Assembly (NCBI GenBank): GCA_963691705.1
Contig: OY829539.1
Span: 188,501 to 252,500 of the forward strand
Reading direction: 5' to 3'
Length of the DNA: 64,000 nucleotides
DNA from: Viola odorata
Taxonomy: Eukaryota > Streptophyta > Magnoliopsida > Malpighiales > Violaceae
Program-made: the position numbers and the translations under genes
Shown here: positions 44,810-56,667 of the stretch, piece after piece
How positions within the stretch are numbered: the first letter of the stretch is position 1
Layout: the number at the start of each line of letters is the position of its first letter
Notes under the pieces: model-generated
What the model was told of the DNA's origin: nothing
Database searches by the model: none
Seen by the model: the letters and a program-made list of their open reading frames with translations, nothing else

Positions 44810-45440
44810 CCCCTGAAATGTGCAGCGGGGCTGCGAGGGCGTCTTCCACGAGCTTTATGTGGATGACAATGGCGTGATTCAAGTCCCTGCGAAAAAAAGA
44901 GGGAACAACGGAGTAGAAAAGGAAAGCCGATTCGAAAACAGAAATGACATAAGTTTTGGATTCTCCCTTTCCTCAGCCCGGCTTTTCGAGGGTGCCTACG
45001 GTGTGGTCTCAGTTCAGGAATGCTTTGCTTAGAGGTTGATTGATTGGTTTCTTTTTCAGATGCTTTGCAGGAACCGCAGATCTAGGTCTGAGTGAGGATG
45101 AGATCCTCATTTTTTGTTCATTTACTTACTGGCCATTGCTGGACTTTCGCTGATTTGCTCCGTGATTGCTCTAGGATAAGGGGAAAATCTTTTGTCCCCG
45201 AAATGTGCAGCGGGGCTGCGAGGGCGTCTTCTACGAGTCTCATGCAGGCAACAATGAGGTGATCCAGTTCCTGAAAAAATGAGGAGAGAAGAATGAGGAG
45301 TAAATGAAAGGCGATTTTTAGAAAGCGTAATACGATTGATAAGTTTTAAGCTCTCCCTTTTGGACGGGCCATCCGTGGGTCGCAGCGGCGTGACTTGCAA
45401 CGGATGTTGGTTGATGATAGCTTTGCCTTAGATGTTTTGC
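44810..45440 (-). repeat. Direct duplication in the element E 3' UTR
   Basis: Two copies about 383 bp apart (44817 and 45200) share GAAATGTGCAGCGGGGCTGC, then GAGGGCGTCTTC and ACGAG. Each is followed by a CTCCCTTT segment. Confidence 0.75.
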
Positions 45441-46458
45441 CGTAATTCCCGTCTTGGTGTGGATGATAATTGTAGTTCGGCTGTCCCACTTCAGAGAGGA
45501 GTTCTGACACTTTTTGTAGCAAGAGATTGTGGATAAAACAAGTGAATGCGATCACCGTCAGTCAGCAGTTAGTGGTCCACAAATTAAAGGATTGATCTTC
45601 ATCGTGTTGATCATGATGCGGACGTTGAGAAACTTCTTGAATAAGACCGCATTAAGTATGTTGATTATGGTCCTGGGAGGACAGCTTTTCATCGTGCTTC
45701 TTCTCCAGGAGTTTCGCTTGCAAAAGACGCATTGGCGATCGCAACGTCTTGATGGTGAACTCCTCCGAATAGGCGAATGGAGATGGGAACTCATGCCACT
45801 AGCATTCCGACAGCTCGGCCGGCATAGGATGGGTTTTGTGACTTTGGTCCAGCATTCAGTCCTCGCTTAAACTAGATAATAGTATTGCTGCAAAATTCTG
45901 ACGGTGCCCCACGGATTCTCGATGGATGGCCCTTAAGTTCTTGAATAGTGTTACAGGTTCAGACAATCCTCTCGATGATCAAATGATAGCTTTACGGGGT
46001 GATCTCTCTTTATGCATTCGGTCCTTTGAGACTGGTTGTAGGATGTGCTGGTAGTACTGCGAGGAAAAAGAATTTTTCAATTTAGATAGTGACTGGTTTT
46101 TAAATCTTTCCTAATTTGCTCTTTAAGGCGGCCTGCTACGGCAATTCAGGAGCTGCTACGAGGGGGATTCCCTGGTCCTATCGCGATGTTGAGATGAGGT
46201 GTGAGACATTATGTTCCTGCAAAACTTAAGATTGATTAGTGGCGTTAGTCTAAACGTTGCGTCTTGTGTCCCGAACTACTCCTTGGGAGCCACCAATACC
46301 ATGCATCCTTTTGTCATCTCACAAGTTTAAGAAAAAGCTTTAAATAACAAGTATTTCCTGAAAAACTCATTTTATTAGTTCCGAATAAACATTTGGGCGG
46401 TATTGTCATGATAAAACTCTATGTCTTTGATTTGACGAGATGCATGGTCCGCGAACCC
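45441..46458. other. Element E 3' UTR next to pol, no gene seen
   Basis: About 1 kb of non-coding sequence after the integrase stop (46459). No domain match on either strand. Confidence 0.5.
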
Positions 46459-47870
46459 TTAGGCAAAATACATCTTGACGGCATCGACATTTACTGGTCT
46501 TGGCAGGTCATCCCCATCCATATTGGTTAGCATTAGGGCACCCCCTAAGAATGCACTTTTAACTAAATACGGACCCTCATACTTCGGGGCCCATTTTCCT
46601 TGACTAGCCTCCTGATGAGGGAGAATCTTTTTCAACACTAAATCCTCGGTCTTGAACTTGCGAGGTCGCACTTTCTTGTTATAAGAGTTGGCCATCCTTT
46701 GCTGATACAATTGCGCATGGCAGATAGCGGCCAAGCGTTTCTCAGGAATGAGGTTTAACTGCTCGTACCTCACCCTTGCCCAATCTGATTCTTCTACTTC
46801 TGATTCTGCCAGGATTCTGAGGGAAGGGATTTCTACCTCAAGAGGAATTACGACTTCCATGTCGTAGACTAAAGAGTAGGGAGTTGCCCCTGTGGACGTA
46901 TGACTTGCTATCCGGTAAGCATGCAGTGCGAAGGGAAGCATGTCATGCCAGTCTCTGTGAGTGACCACCATTTTTTGGATGATTTTCTTCAAGTTTTTGT
47001 TTGCCGCTTTGACTGCACCATTCATTTTTGGACGATATGGTGATGAGTTTTGGTGCTTCACATTCCAACGTTGGCAAAGATCGTCAATCATTTTTCCATT
47101 CAGATTAGTGTCGTTGTCTGTGATGATCATTTTCGGGACCCCATGGAGGCAAATGGTGTTCTTCTCAATGAATCGCATGGTTGTTTTCTGGGTGATGTTG
47201 GAGTAAGAGGCGGCTTCCACCCACTTGGTAAAGTAATCGATTGCGACGAGGATGAAGCGATGGCCATTAGAGGCTTTCGGATGAATTTGGCCGATGATAT
47301 CGATTCCCCACATCGCGAAAAGCCAAGGCGATGTCATGCTGAAGAGAGGGGCCGGAGGGACATGGAGATGGTCCGCGTAAATCTGACATTTGTGGCATTT
47401 TTAGGAGTAGTCAATGCAATCTCGTTCGACGGTGAGCCAAAAATAACCTTGTCTCATTATTTATCTTGCCATCATATGCCCACTTGCGTGTGTGGAACAA
47501 ACCCCTTCGTGGATCTCCGTTATGATTTTATTGGCCTCAACCATGGTGACGCAATGAAGTAAAGCTCCATCAACTCTCCTTTTATACAAAACCTCACCGT
47601 CGAGGTAGAAGTCTAAAGCCAAGCGTTGGAGGGTCCTTTTGCTAACTCGGTTTGCCCACGGTGGATACTCCCGGTTTCTGATAAATTGTACTAAGTCGTG
47701 GAACCATGGCTTCCCATCTGGTTCTTCTTCCAAGTGACACAACATGCCGGCGTTTCCTTTACTTCTACTCTCAATGGTTGAAGCATTACTCCGCATTTTA
47801 ACTTGAACATCGAGGCCAACGTGGCTAACGCGTCTACGAAGCGGTTCTTCTCTCTATCGATTCGGTCGAA
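46459..47870 (-). pseudogene. int: Element E integrase (catalytic Glu replaced)
   Basis: The zinc-binding part reads HEGVCSTHASGHMMAR and, in another frame, C-x-K-C-x-I. A frameshift or stop lies at about 47440. The core (47337-46459) has WGIDIIGQIHP (first Asp), ITDNDTNLN (second Asp), and NGAVKAANKN where the third acidic residue should be. Counting from the second Asp, exactly 35 residues precede this Lys, so the catalytic Glu is now Lys (codon at 47008-47010). A C-to-T change at a CpG on the plus strand explains it. The C-terminal domain ends PRPVNVDAVKMYFA. Inactive copy. Confidence 0.88.
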
Positions 47871-50016
47871 TTTAGTTTCTTCGAATTCCCTCATGAGTTG
47901 GGTGAGTAACCTCTGATAAGGGATGAGCTTGGAATCCCGTGTCTGCCATAAATCCTAGGCTTGGTAGATGACAAGGGACGAATCGCCGAAGATTTTGAGC
48001 TTTTTTACTTTTAAGTCGATTGTTGCTGATGCATGCCTCGTACTCGGCGATGTTGTTGGTGTAAGGGATGTTCAACTTGCATGCTATGGGGAATTGACGG
48101 CCATCTGGGGCTATGACTACGGCTCCTACTCCCTTGCCTGAGAGGTTCACTGCACCGTCGAAGAACATGGTCCACCAATCATCTTCTCTCAGATCTTCTG
48201 CGATCTCATCATTAATCAACACGATGTCCTCATCCAGGAAGTCCAAACTCAACGACTCATATTCATCCAAGGCGTGATCAGCCAAGTGATCGGCGAGAGC
48301 GCTTGCCTTAACTGCCTTCCGCGTTACATATATGATCTCGTGCTCGGCCAATAAGACTTGCCATCTACAAATGCGACTTGACAGATACGGCTTCTCGAAG
48401 ATGTACTTCAGGGGATCTATGTGGGAGATTAACCATGTCGTGTAATACAACATGTACTGTCGGAGCCTTCGGGCGCACCATGCTAGGGCGCAATAAGTTC
48501 ATTCCAATATGGAGTAGCGCATTTCGCATTCGTTGAATTTTTTGTTGAGATAGTATATGGCTTGTTCACGCCTCCCTGACTCATCGTGTTGTCCCAAAAC
48601 CCAACCCATGACGCTAGCCGTGACTGTCATATACATGAGCAAGGGACGTCCTGGCATCGGGGGAACTAGTATAGGTGGGTTTTGCAGATATGTCTTGATT
48701 TTCTCAAAGGCTTTCTGGCAATCTTCATCCTATTCTGCATCTCCGTGCTTTCTTAACATTTTGAACATCGGTTCGCAGATAAGTGTTAACTGGTGGATAA
48801 AGCGAGCGATGTAGTTGATGCGTCCTAAGAAGCTTCGTACTTCTTTTTCAGTGCTGGGAGCGGGTAGCTCTTGAATTGCCTTTATCTTATCAGGATCCAC
48901 TTCTATGCCTTTGTTGCTGACGATGAATCCTAACAACTTTCCGGAGGTCACTTCAAAGGTACACTTAGCTGGGTTTAGTCGTAGCTGAAATTGTCTCAAC
49001 CTTTCAAATACCTTCTTTAGGATGTCTACATGATCTTGCGACCCACGAGATTTGGCTATCATGTCATCGACATATATTTCCAATTCTTTATGCATCATGT
49101 CATGGAAAAGGGTGACAGCAGCATGTTGGTAAGTATCTCCTGCGTTCTTTAATCCGAAGGGCATTACTTTGTAGCAAAAGGTTCCCTAGGGTGTGATGAA
49201 GGTCGTCTTTTCACTGTCTTCGGGTGCCATCTTGATCTGATTGTATCCCGAAAATCCATCCATAAAGGAGAACATGTCGTTACTAGTGGCACTATCCACC
49301 AAGATGTCGATATGGTGAAGTGGGAAGTCATCCTTAGGGCTGGCTAGATTAAGACCCCGAAAGTCCACGCACATGCGGACTTTCCCATCTTTCTTAGGCA
49401 CTAGCACTATGTTGGCGATCCATTCTGGGTATTCGGCAACTCTTAAGAAACCCGCATCTAGTTGCTTGGTAACTTCTTCTTTGATTTTCAAAAGGATGTC
49501 TGGATGCATCCTCTAGAGTTTTTATTTGACAGGTTTAAACCCAGGCTTCAACGGGATGCGATGCTCAACTATCCCGGTATCAAGACCTGGCATATCTGCG
49601 TATGACCATGCGAACACGTCCGAGTAGTTTTTGATGAGGGAAATCAACCTTTCTCTCTGAGTCGTGTCTAGGTTAGTTCCGATCTTAACCAACTTCTGAT
49701 TCTCACTGCTTGCCCCCAAATTTACTTCTTCCAATTCCTCCCGATGAGGGGTTATTTCCTTTTCTGAACTTTCCAGTAAACGGGCCAATTCGCAGGGGAT
49801 TTTGACCTCGTCTTCGGTTGCGGCGATAATTTCTTCGCCAGTAAAGACATAGGTTTTATCAAGACAATCCGAACTAATATTCATCCTGAAAATAAAATGC
49901 GAAAAAGATGAGTCCCTACGAAAACAAAAATGTTTAAAACAAAAATTGCATATATTGATATTTAACAAAGGGGAACGTGAGTCCCTACAATAATGTTTTC
50001 GTAAGAAAACGTGCAC
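47871..50016 (-). pseudogene. pol: Element E reverse transcriptase and RNase H (broken)
   Basis: After the intron acceptor (49886) the minus strand encodes YSDVFAWSYADMPGLD and ends this segment at KPGFKPVK with a stop. RT blocks follow: GFLRVAEYPEWIANIVLVPK, RMCVDFRGLN, MDGFSGYNQI, a stop, then MPFGLKNAG and the catalytic IYVDDMIAKS (about 49075-49105). Further stops lie near 48728 and 48508. The archaeal-type RNase H has MFFDGAVNLSGKGVGA and NNIAEYEACI, then a small deletion and frameshift before GDSSLVIYQ. At least five lesions are present. Confidence 0.86.
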
Positions 50017-50136
50017 ACATTATTTTTATTATTTTTATCATTTTTTTCTTAAAAGGAGTAATTACGGAGAGACATCCGGAAGCATGGTGGTGGTCCAGTT
50101 GCACACAGACTCCCCTGACTTCTTTACGAAAATGAT
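49886..50136 (-). other. Probable spliced intron between protease and RT of element E
   Basis: Between the stop ending the protease frame (50137-50139) and the RT frame (from 49885) lie about 250 bp without coding character. They end in a T-rich tract and GCATTTTATTTTCAG|GATG, a strong acceptor. Ogre elements are known to remove an intron between protease and RT. The donor is not clear: it must precede or include the stop, and nearby GT dinucleotides (CTAGTTAAA) are weak. Confidence 0.6.
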
Positions 50137-51542
50137 TTAACTAGGCGACGATTCTTCTTCTCCCAGAGTGCAAATACGGAGGTCCGATACCCTGATCGGG
50201 CTTTCATTGATGGTTTCAGCTACGAAGGGGAACATGGTTCTGATATGGGGGATCTGTATTTTACCAATTGGCGCAAAATATCCAAATAGCTTAGCCAGCT
50301 GCTTTTCTTTCTTTTCTTGGGCAACTTTGGCAAAATCGGCCTGGCTGGGTTGGTACCCTAAACCAAAGCGGTCTCCGAAGCTCTTTGGAGATGCCAAGCC
50401 TTTTAACCGTTGTAACTTGGCCCTGAGCCTTTTTCCCAGTTGGAAATTTCCCTCTGGTATTAACTTAGTGGTTGTTTCGGCCACTTCAGAATTCGATGCT
50501 TCGAAAATGGGGGATCTTTCCTCGATCCAATCCGCGTTGACGATTTTGAAGCTTGAAAAGAACTCTCCAAGGTTTCAGCAGTCTCAATGTAAGGCACAGA
50601 CGAATGTTTGGTCAAGATTAAGGCTTCCTCTGCCTTTATTGTGACGAGGGTATTGTCTTTGACGTACTTGAGGCACTGTTGTAGGGAAGAGGGGACGACT
50701 CCTGCCGAATGGATCTATGGTCGTCCTAGAAGCATGCTGTACGCCGGTTGGATTTTCATGATCTGAAATGTCAAGGCGAAAGTGTGGGGCCCGATGACTA
50801 TATCCAATTCAAAATTCTCGATGATCTCTCGAGTGGTGCCGTCGAAAGCCCTTGCCATCATCCCGCTGGGCTTTATGTGAGAAAGATCGACCGGTAGTTG
50901 TTCGAGGACATGCTTGGGCATGACATTCAGTACAGACCCGTTATCAATCAGAGCCTTCGCTATGACATGTCCTTTGCATTCTACCATGATATACAAGGCT
51001 TTGTTGTGACCTCTTCCTGCGGGGTCGATTTCTCCTTCGGAGAGGGAAATGCTACTTAGGGCTTGAATTCTTCCGACGAGGTTCTCCACCCCTTCCGTGG
51101 TGATATCCTTGGTTACGAAGGTCTGTTTCAAGACTTTTAGGAGAGCTTGGCAATGAGGTTCTGAAGTAAGGATTAGCTCCATGATGGAAATACGAGTCGG
51201 GGTTTTCTTTAGTTGTTCGATGATGCTGAACTCGCTCTGTTTCATGATTTTAAGGAACTCAGTTGTCTCGTCCTCGGTTACAGGTTTGTTCAACCCTTGC
51301 GTCTCTTCTACTGCCTCTTCGTGGACCAAAGGATTTTTTCCTTTGGCTTGTCGTTGTTTCTCTACTTCCTCCAATATATAGCACCTTCCGATGCGGGTCA
51401 TGCCCCCGATATGAGAGGTTTCACCGATAGGGAGCCCTGTTGATGCGGCGACAGGAGGAGTGGTGACCACCGTGTATCCATAATTAAATGGGACCGCGTG
51501 TAAATCTTGGCTAGGAGTATTTATAGCGAATGTGAACACCAC
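50137..51542 (-). pseudogene. Element E aspartic protease region
   Basis: The minus strand encodes VVFTFAINTPSQDLHAVPFN, then the protease with ALIDNGSVLNVMP and SMLLGRP. A stop at 50715-50717 replaces the Trp codon of the usual LLGRPWIH (TGG to TAG). The same frame family continues HSAGVVPSSLQQCLKYV and later RFGLGYQPSQADFAKV, ending CTLGEEESSPS at 50137. This matches the Ogre-type gag-pro C-terminal extension before the intron. Inactive through at least one stop. Confidence 0.82.
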
Positions 51543-51630
51543 TTTACGTGGGTCGTGGTCGTATTCCCTGTTTGGGCCACATATTCAAAGGAATAGGGTG
51601 CTGGAAAATTGTCCTCGATGGCGTTGATTG

Positions 51631-52270
51631 TGTTACGATCCTCCAGTCGCCTAGAGGGCGTATCAATGAATTTCGATCTAGTTCAAAGCTTGGATTTCAA
51701 ATGCGAAATCATAACTCGCGAAGACATGTGAATCTCCAAGGTAAGGTGTCCTTGGCACTCCACACATAATTCTTGAGGTTCTTGAAACAAACCCTTGAAT
51801 CTCCAAGTCGCAATGCTTGGCACTCCAAGGAACTAGTGCTCCAATGGATAGCAATTTCGGGCTTTACTTGTGGCTACTCTCAGCTTGCGAAACTAGGAAT
51901 AGAACAAGGTTCTATAGGAACGGTTTACGAGGACGCACCTCTCAAAGACAAAGTCTCATTCTTTTTCCAAAAATAATCAACATATCTTTTTATTCATACT
52001 GCTTAGCCTTTAAATAGGCTAGGAAATACAATCTTAAGTAAAACCCTAATAATAGATAGTTTCCTAAACAAATAATTCCTAAATAAATAAACTCCTAAAT
52101 AAGCCAAAACTCTATATAGTAATTAAAACATATAAAATAGGAAAAATTAATCCATGCTATCCTTTGCCAAACCCTAGCCGTCGCCAAACCTTAGCCGACT
52201 TGGGCTTTCTGGTGCACCTATGCGTGCGCGCTGCTTGGCCCACGTGACTTGCGATACGAGGATCGTATCA
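51631..52270. mobile_element. 640-bp solo LTR-like insertion in element E
   Basis: It starts TGTTACGATCCTCC and ends GAGGATCGTATCA, so the termini are near-perfect inverted repeats with TG...CA ends. It is flanked by the 5-bp duplication GATTG (51626-51630 and 52271-52275). Removing it joins the E gag text (TEGKTRGA to INAIEDN) without a gap. There is no coding content. A solo LTR left by unequal recombination fits best; a small MITE would not normally have TG...CA ends. Confidence 0.82.
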
Positions 52271-54165
52271 GATTGCTCCTCTGGTTTTCCCTTCGGTCCG
52301 AATGATCCCGAATGTTGTAAGTTGCTTGACTTTCTGCCGAAAAAGTCTACAATCCTGGATTTCGTGCTTGCTTTCCCCTTGGCAGAATAGGCAAAGGGCC
52401 TGATCATTCTCTGGGTATGGCAAGTGTCCACTTTTAGCCAACGCAAAGAAAAGTTCTTCTTTGGGCGCTTCCCTCACTGAAGGGAGAGAATCGTTGATTT
52501 CTTCGGTAAAAATGTCGTTCACCCCCGGATTATGGTGCGGCAGAGGACTGGTTGCCACGTCAGGACCTTTTGCTAGACTTTTGGAAGAGATTAGTTCGCG
52601 TTTGGTCAAATGATCAACCTTTTCTCTAAAGACGAAACAGTCTTCCAGAGAGTGTCCTCGGGCTCTGGCGTGATATTCGCAGCTAACCTTTAGATCATAC
52701 CAACTAGGGTAAGGAGTTGGTTGAGGTGAGAGCAGGGATGACGTAATCTGCCCACCTGCTAGGAGACTTGCGTAGATTTCCTTCAAAGGAAACGGGGGAG
52801 GTGACCACGTCGGTGAAGGGTACGATTCAGAATCTGGGGTTTTCCAAGAGGATGGTAATGACGCTGCACTAGAGTGGGAGGGTGGTGCAGAATACCTAAC
52901 AAGATAGTCGAATTTCCCGAAAGGCTGGCCCATGGTGTCAATCTCACGGTCGCCCTCATCGCGGCTCATGGAGAACTGTTTGTATGACGAGGTCGACCTT
53001 TTCTTTTGGATGAGTTGGAGTGGGGGTGGGGTTTCTTTGGAGTTATGCAAATACAGGATAGGAAATTCACCTCCGATGGCATTAATGGATTCTTCCCCGT
53101 GGGTCACTTTCTGGGTTTGTATTACTCCGAAACCCAAGAGTTGTCTCACCTTTCCTGCAAACAACTCGCAGCCTTAGACCTCATGACCGTTGTTTCCCTT
53201 GCAGTACACACAATGACTTGGATTGCTTTTCGAATATGGTATATACCCTCCTCGAGCTAAGGCCAGGAAAAGTTGTTCTTGTGGCCAGCTTGATACCAAA
53301 GAAGGAGGGTCATCGCTTTCTCCTATTGAGATGGTGTTTACCCCTCCATTTCCTTGAGAATGATTAGGGAGAGGGTTGGTGGATGTCTTGGGTCCTTTAG
53401 CTAACCCTTCGAAAGAGACTCATCCACTTTTGATCAGGTGATGAACTTTTGCTTTGAAGGCGAAGCAGTTTTCCAGAGTGTGACCCGGGGCTCCAGCGTG
53501 GTATTTGCATCTTACTTTGAGATCATACCATTTCAGGTAAGGAGGCAATTGGGGCTGAGCTGGAACTGGTACGATCTGTCCGGGTTCCAAGAGATGTTTG
53601 TAGATTTCTCCCGCGAGAAGAGAAAGATGAGGCAATGGCTCTCAGTTCCACCGATTGTTTGACGTGTTTTGGTCCTTTGGTGGGTTATATAGCTTAGGTT
53701 GCATGGGTTGTAATGTTTGTGCTGGAGGTGGTGGAAATGATTGCCTATGATTAGCTTGGGGAGCGACAAATCCAATATCTCTTTTCACGACAAGCTCTTT
53801 CTTTGGTGTAGACTCTGGTGCCGAAGTTATGATTCGTCCAGACTTAATCCCTTGCTCGACTCTTTTGGCAATTAGGACCATGTCAGAGAAACTGTTTGGC
53901 GGATTCGAGATAAGGTAGGTGTAGTAGGGAGCTTTGAAGGTGTGCATAAAAATTTACAAGAGTTCCTTGTCACTTAAAGGAGGAGAGATTCTGGAAGCCA
54001 ACTCTCTCCATCTCTGAGCATAGGTTTTCACGGACTCGCTGATTTTCTTTTCCAAATCTTACTGGTCAGCGCGGTCGGGAGCTACCTCCATGTTGAATTT
54101 GTATTGTTTGAAGAAGGCATCGGATAGGTCTCTCCACGTCCTGATCCTGGTTCTGTCTAGACCCA
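52271..54165 (-). pseudogene. gag: Element E gag with duplicated zinc-knuckle module
   Basis: From the element F junction the minus strand reads MGLDRTRIRTWRDLSDAF, the end of a Retrotrans_gag domain. Stops lie near 54059 and 53953. A Pro-rich stretch and two tandem copies of a roughly 240-residue module follow. Copy 1 has WYDLKVRCKYHAGAPGH and CVYCKGNNGHEV; copy 2 has WYDLKVSCEYHARARGH and CLFCQGESKHEIQDC. Each module has two knuckle-like motifs, giving four in all. Further stops break copy 1 (near 53418 and 53178). The gene continues across the solo LTR to 51543. Confidence 0.82.
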
Positions 54166-55694
54166 TGATCGCGCGTCAAACACGTCAAATATAATAGTGA
54201 AATAGGTATGGAATTGGGGGTAGGAATACAACTTATCACTGTCTACAAGAGTTTGTAGATGATGGTAAGAGGATCGTCCACGACCTCTAGGAGATGTAGT
54301 TCTTGGGTTGACTTCCTCGTCACTGAGTTTTGGTTTGGTGGAATCTGAAACTAAAGACAAAACAGAAAGAAGTGAAAACAGTTTAAAGTAGTATTGGCCA
54401 AAGTCTTGGTCAAGACAGGGGTCTAGATTGTGATAAGTCTAGTAATATGGAATTCCAGGTAAGGGAGATATGAGAGCTTGTGTTCTTATGCTTCGATCAT
54501 TGACTTAAGGATGTTCATCTCTTCGTTCGTAGTACTGCTATAGAGTGGAGGTACTCCTGTTCACTCCTGTCTTCCCTCCTCTTCAAATTATCTGGCGGGT
54601 ACTCCCTTTCCTGATAATCCTAGCCAAGGGACACCTTGCTGGTTAAAGGGTTTATCCGTTTGACTGCTGTCTTGAATGGTTGTTCGCTTCCTCAATGGTA
54701 TAGGGGAAGACAATACCTAGGTCAAGGTGTTTCCCTGTGGAAACCCTAGGTTGTCAATCTGGTCTTGACCTAGATTACTTATTTCTTCTAGTCTGGCGCG
54801 AGACTAGTCACCTACTTTATCTAGCCGACGGGTACTCCCTTTCCTTCTAGACCGGTTGCAACTCTTCTCTACTAGAGTACAAGGATGATCAAACCTTGTC
54901 TCTAGTGAGTAAGCGATAGATTAAGTTCAAGAAATAAATAAATACGAGAGAAGAGATTATTAAGTACGAATTTATCTCACGATCGCATAAGAACTAAGCT
55001 CATCAACCCTTACCAAGAATGGGCGTTTAGCTACTCATACTCATAGATAAAAATATAGAATATTTAATTGCATAAATAAATTAAATCCGAGATAATAAAA
55101 TCCGGAGCAAAAGTGTAACAATGTCAAAAATAAGGAGAAAAGAGAAGGAGGGTTGCGTGATCGATGATCCTGGACAGAGGGGAATAATGTTCGGCTAAAT
55201 AGCCCTAAAACCCTCTGTCCTATTCCAACTCTAATTCCTAGAAAATCTCTTAAAGATTGCTATAATAAATTGTACTTAAAATAGAAACTAAATCGCAATT
55301 ACAAAAAGAGGGAGATCTCATGCGGGATTCTTCAAGAGATTGGCTTCAGATCCCTCTATAATTGCGGGACAGCTGCTACGTGCCAGCTGCAAGGCCCAAT
55401 GTGGGAAGCGGTCCGAAAGATCCGCACTACTGCCTTTATCGCGAAAGTGTCTTGGCCGCAGTCTTGGCCAAGACGATTCTGGTGCGCGCTACTTCGGATG
55501 AGAAAATGTCTAGGCCAAGATCCAAGCCTAGACTCAGGTAAATAGCTCCAGCTCTCCTCAGATCAGACTCCTCATAATTTTGCCTCCAGACCAGATCTGT
55601 TAAGATGTGGGAAATACAAGGATAAATCAGTAGATTTACTGCCCAAAATAGCAAGTAAATGGACAATAAAACACGATGAAATGCAATGTAATCA
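54166..55694 (-). repeat. 3' LTR of Athila-like element F
   Basis: Minus-strand TGATTACATTGC...GCGCGATCA, 1529 bp. The inner edge is fixed by the hairpin and PPT at 55695-55731. The end of U5 aligns with that of the element B LTR (CGATCCTCTTACCATCATCT versus CGATCCTCTCACCACTATCT, and a shared AGTTGTATT). U5 also has GAGTATGAGTAGCTAAA (about 55030). It is inserted in the gag of element E; the adjoining bases ACCCA (54161-54165) should recur at the far end of F. Confidence 0.8.
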
Positions 55695-55950
55695 AATTCC
55701 CCACACTTAAACTATGCTTGCCCCCAAGCATACAGACTCAAAGACTCAACAAAAAATAAAAACACAACAAAACAAAACAGACATCCTGAACCCCTCGGAC
55801 TTTCTCAATTTCAGACTGCTTACCCCTTCACTGGATCTGCCAAGACACTTCACTAAGATATCCAATACCAGAATAACAAGGAATAATCAATACCCTAAAC
55901 ACACCCCTTCCACATGGTATCAAGACACCCTACTAGATTTGATTGATAAG
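55695..55950 (-). other. Element F 3' UTR end with hairpin and PPT
   Basis: Minus-strand ATGCTTGGGGGCAAGCAT (55714-55731) is identical to the element B hairpin. TTAAGTGTGGGGAATT then abuts the LTR. The rest is non-coding. Element G interrupts F at 55950/55951. Confidence 0.8.
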
Positions 55951-56657
55951 TGTTGCTACCTGATTTTTGACTTTCCATCACAATCTTTACATTTTGCCAC
56001 TTTTCAGCTCGTCTAGGTCAAGTTTCTGCCGATTCTTGGTCGTAGGTTAGTTTGTTTAAAATTGCGTGTCTTTTCGTGCCTTTTTATTTTTTCGTACTTT
56101 TAACTGTCTTTTCGCGAACTTCAGTCGGTCTCGAGTAAGTTTCCCGGGATCGTGGGTCGAACGCGTAATTTCTTTATTTGATAATTATGTGCTATTTTTC
56201 TCTTTCCCGCCACAGCGTTCGGTTTCGTTCAATTTTTGTCGTAAGGACATTTATTTTGCGCGCGAACGTTTTGACATTTCCGAAGGAGGAAATAAGTACA
56301 TTAAATCAACTTTTGCATTCCCCCACTGTATTTTTATTTTCTCGTCTTATTTTTCTGCACGTCGTGGTTTCCTCGGCTCGGATTTATTTTTACTTTGGTA
56401 CGATTTTGCTCGTAGCAAAATATTCCGTTCGTATCCAAAAAAAAAGCATGCAATTAAATTAATGCATGTTTGTCTACCGTTGACTGACCTTTCTAGCAAG
56501 GGTGGCCGACCCTCTTGGGGGACAAAAGAAACATCCTATTAAGAATTTCTTTGGTCGGACGAAAGCAAAGCTTGGCCTCCACTCCGGTCGGCCTTATCAC
56601 TCCAGCTCACCGACGATTGTTGACCAAGTAAAACCGAACCGACTCCAAATCTCCAAC

Positions 56658-56667
56658 CTATAAATAA
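56658..56667 (+). promoter_or_regulatory. TATA box in the element G LTR
   Basis: CTATAAATAA, about 710 bp into the LTR. Transcripts would start near 56695. Confidence 0.6.

Larger units (their letters stand above)
38315..54165 (-). mobile_element. Element E: Ogre-like Ty3/Gypsy retrotransposon (5' end outside window)
   Basis: Reading right to left: gag (54165-52271, 51630-51543), protease, a probable intron, RT-RNase H-integrase (to 46459), a long 3' UTR with repeat arrays, PPT, and 3' LTR (38315-41393). The LTR of about 3.1 kb starts TGTTGATACCCGAATTTTGA, as in Ogre elements. Many stops, frameshifts and a mutated integrase active site show it is old. It was hit by a solo LTR (51631-52270) and by element F at 54165/54166. 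The 5' LTR is not in the window. Confidence 0.88.

Noticed and set aside
54157..54360. A 67-codon minus-strand ORF (MSLVSDSTKPKLSDEE) that looked like the start of a gag gene
   Set aside because: The region aligns with the U5 end of the element B LTR and ends at an LTR terminus, so it is LTR sequence of element F.
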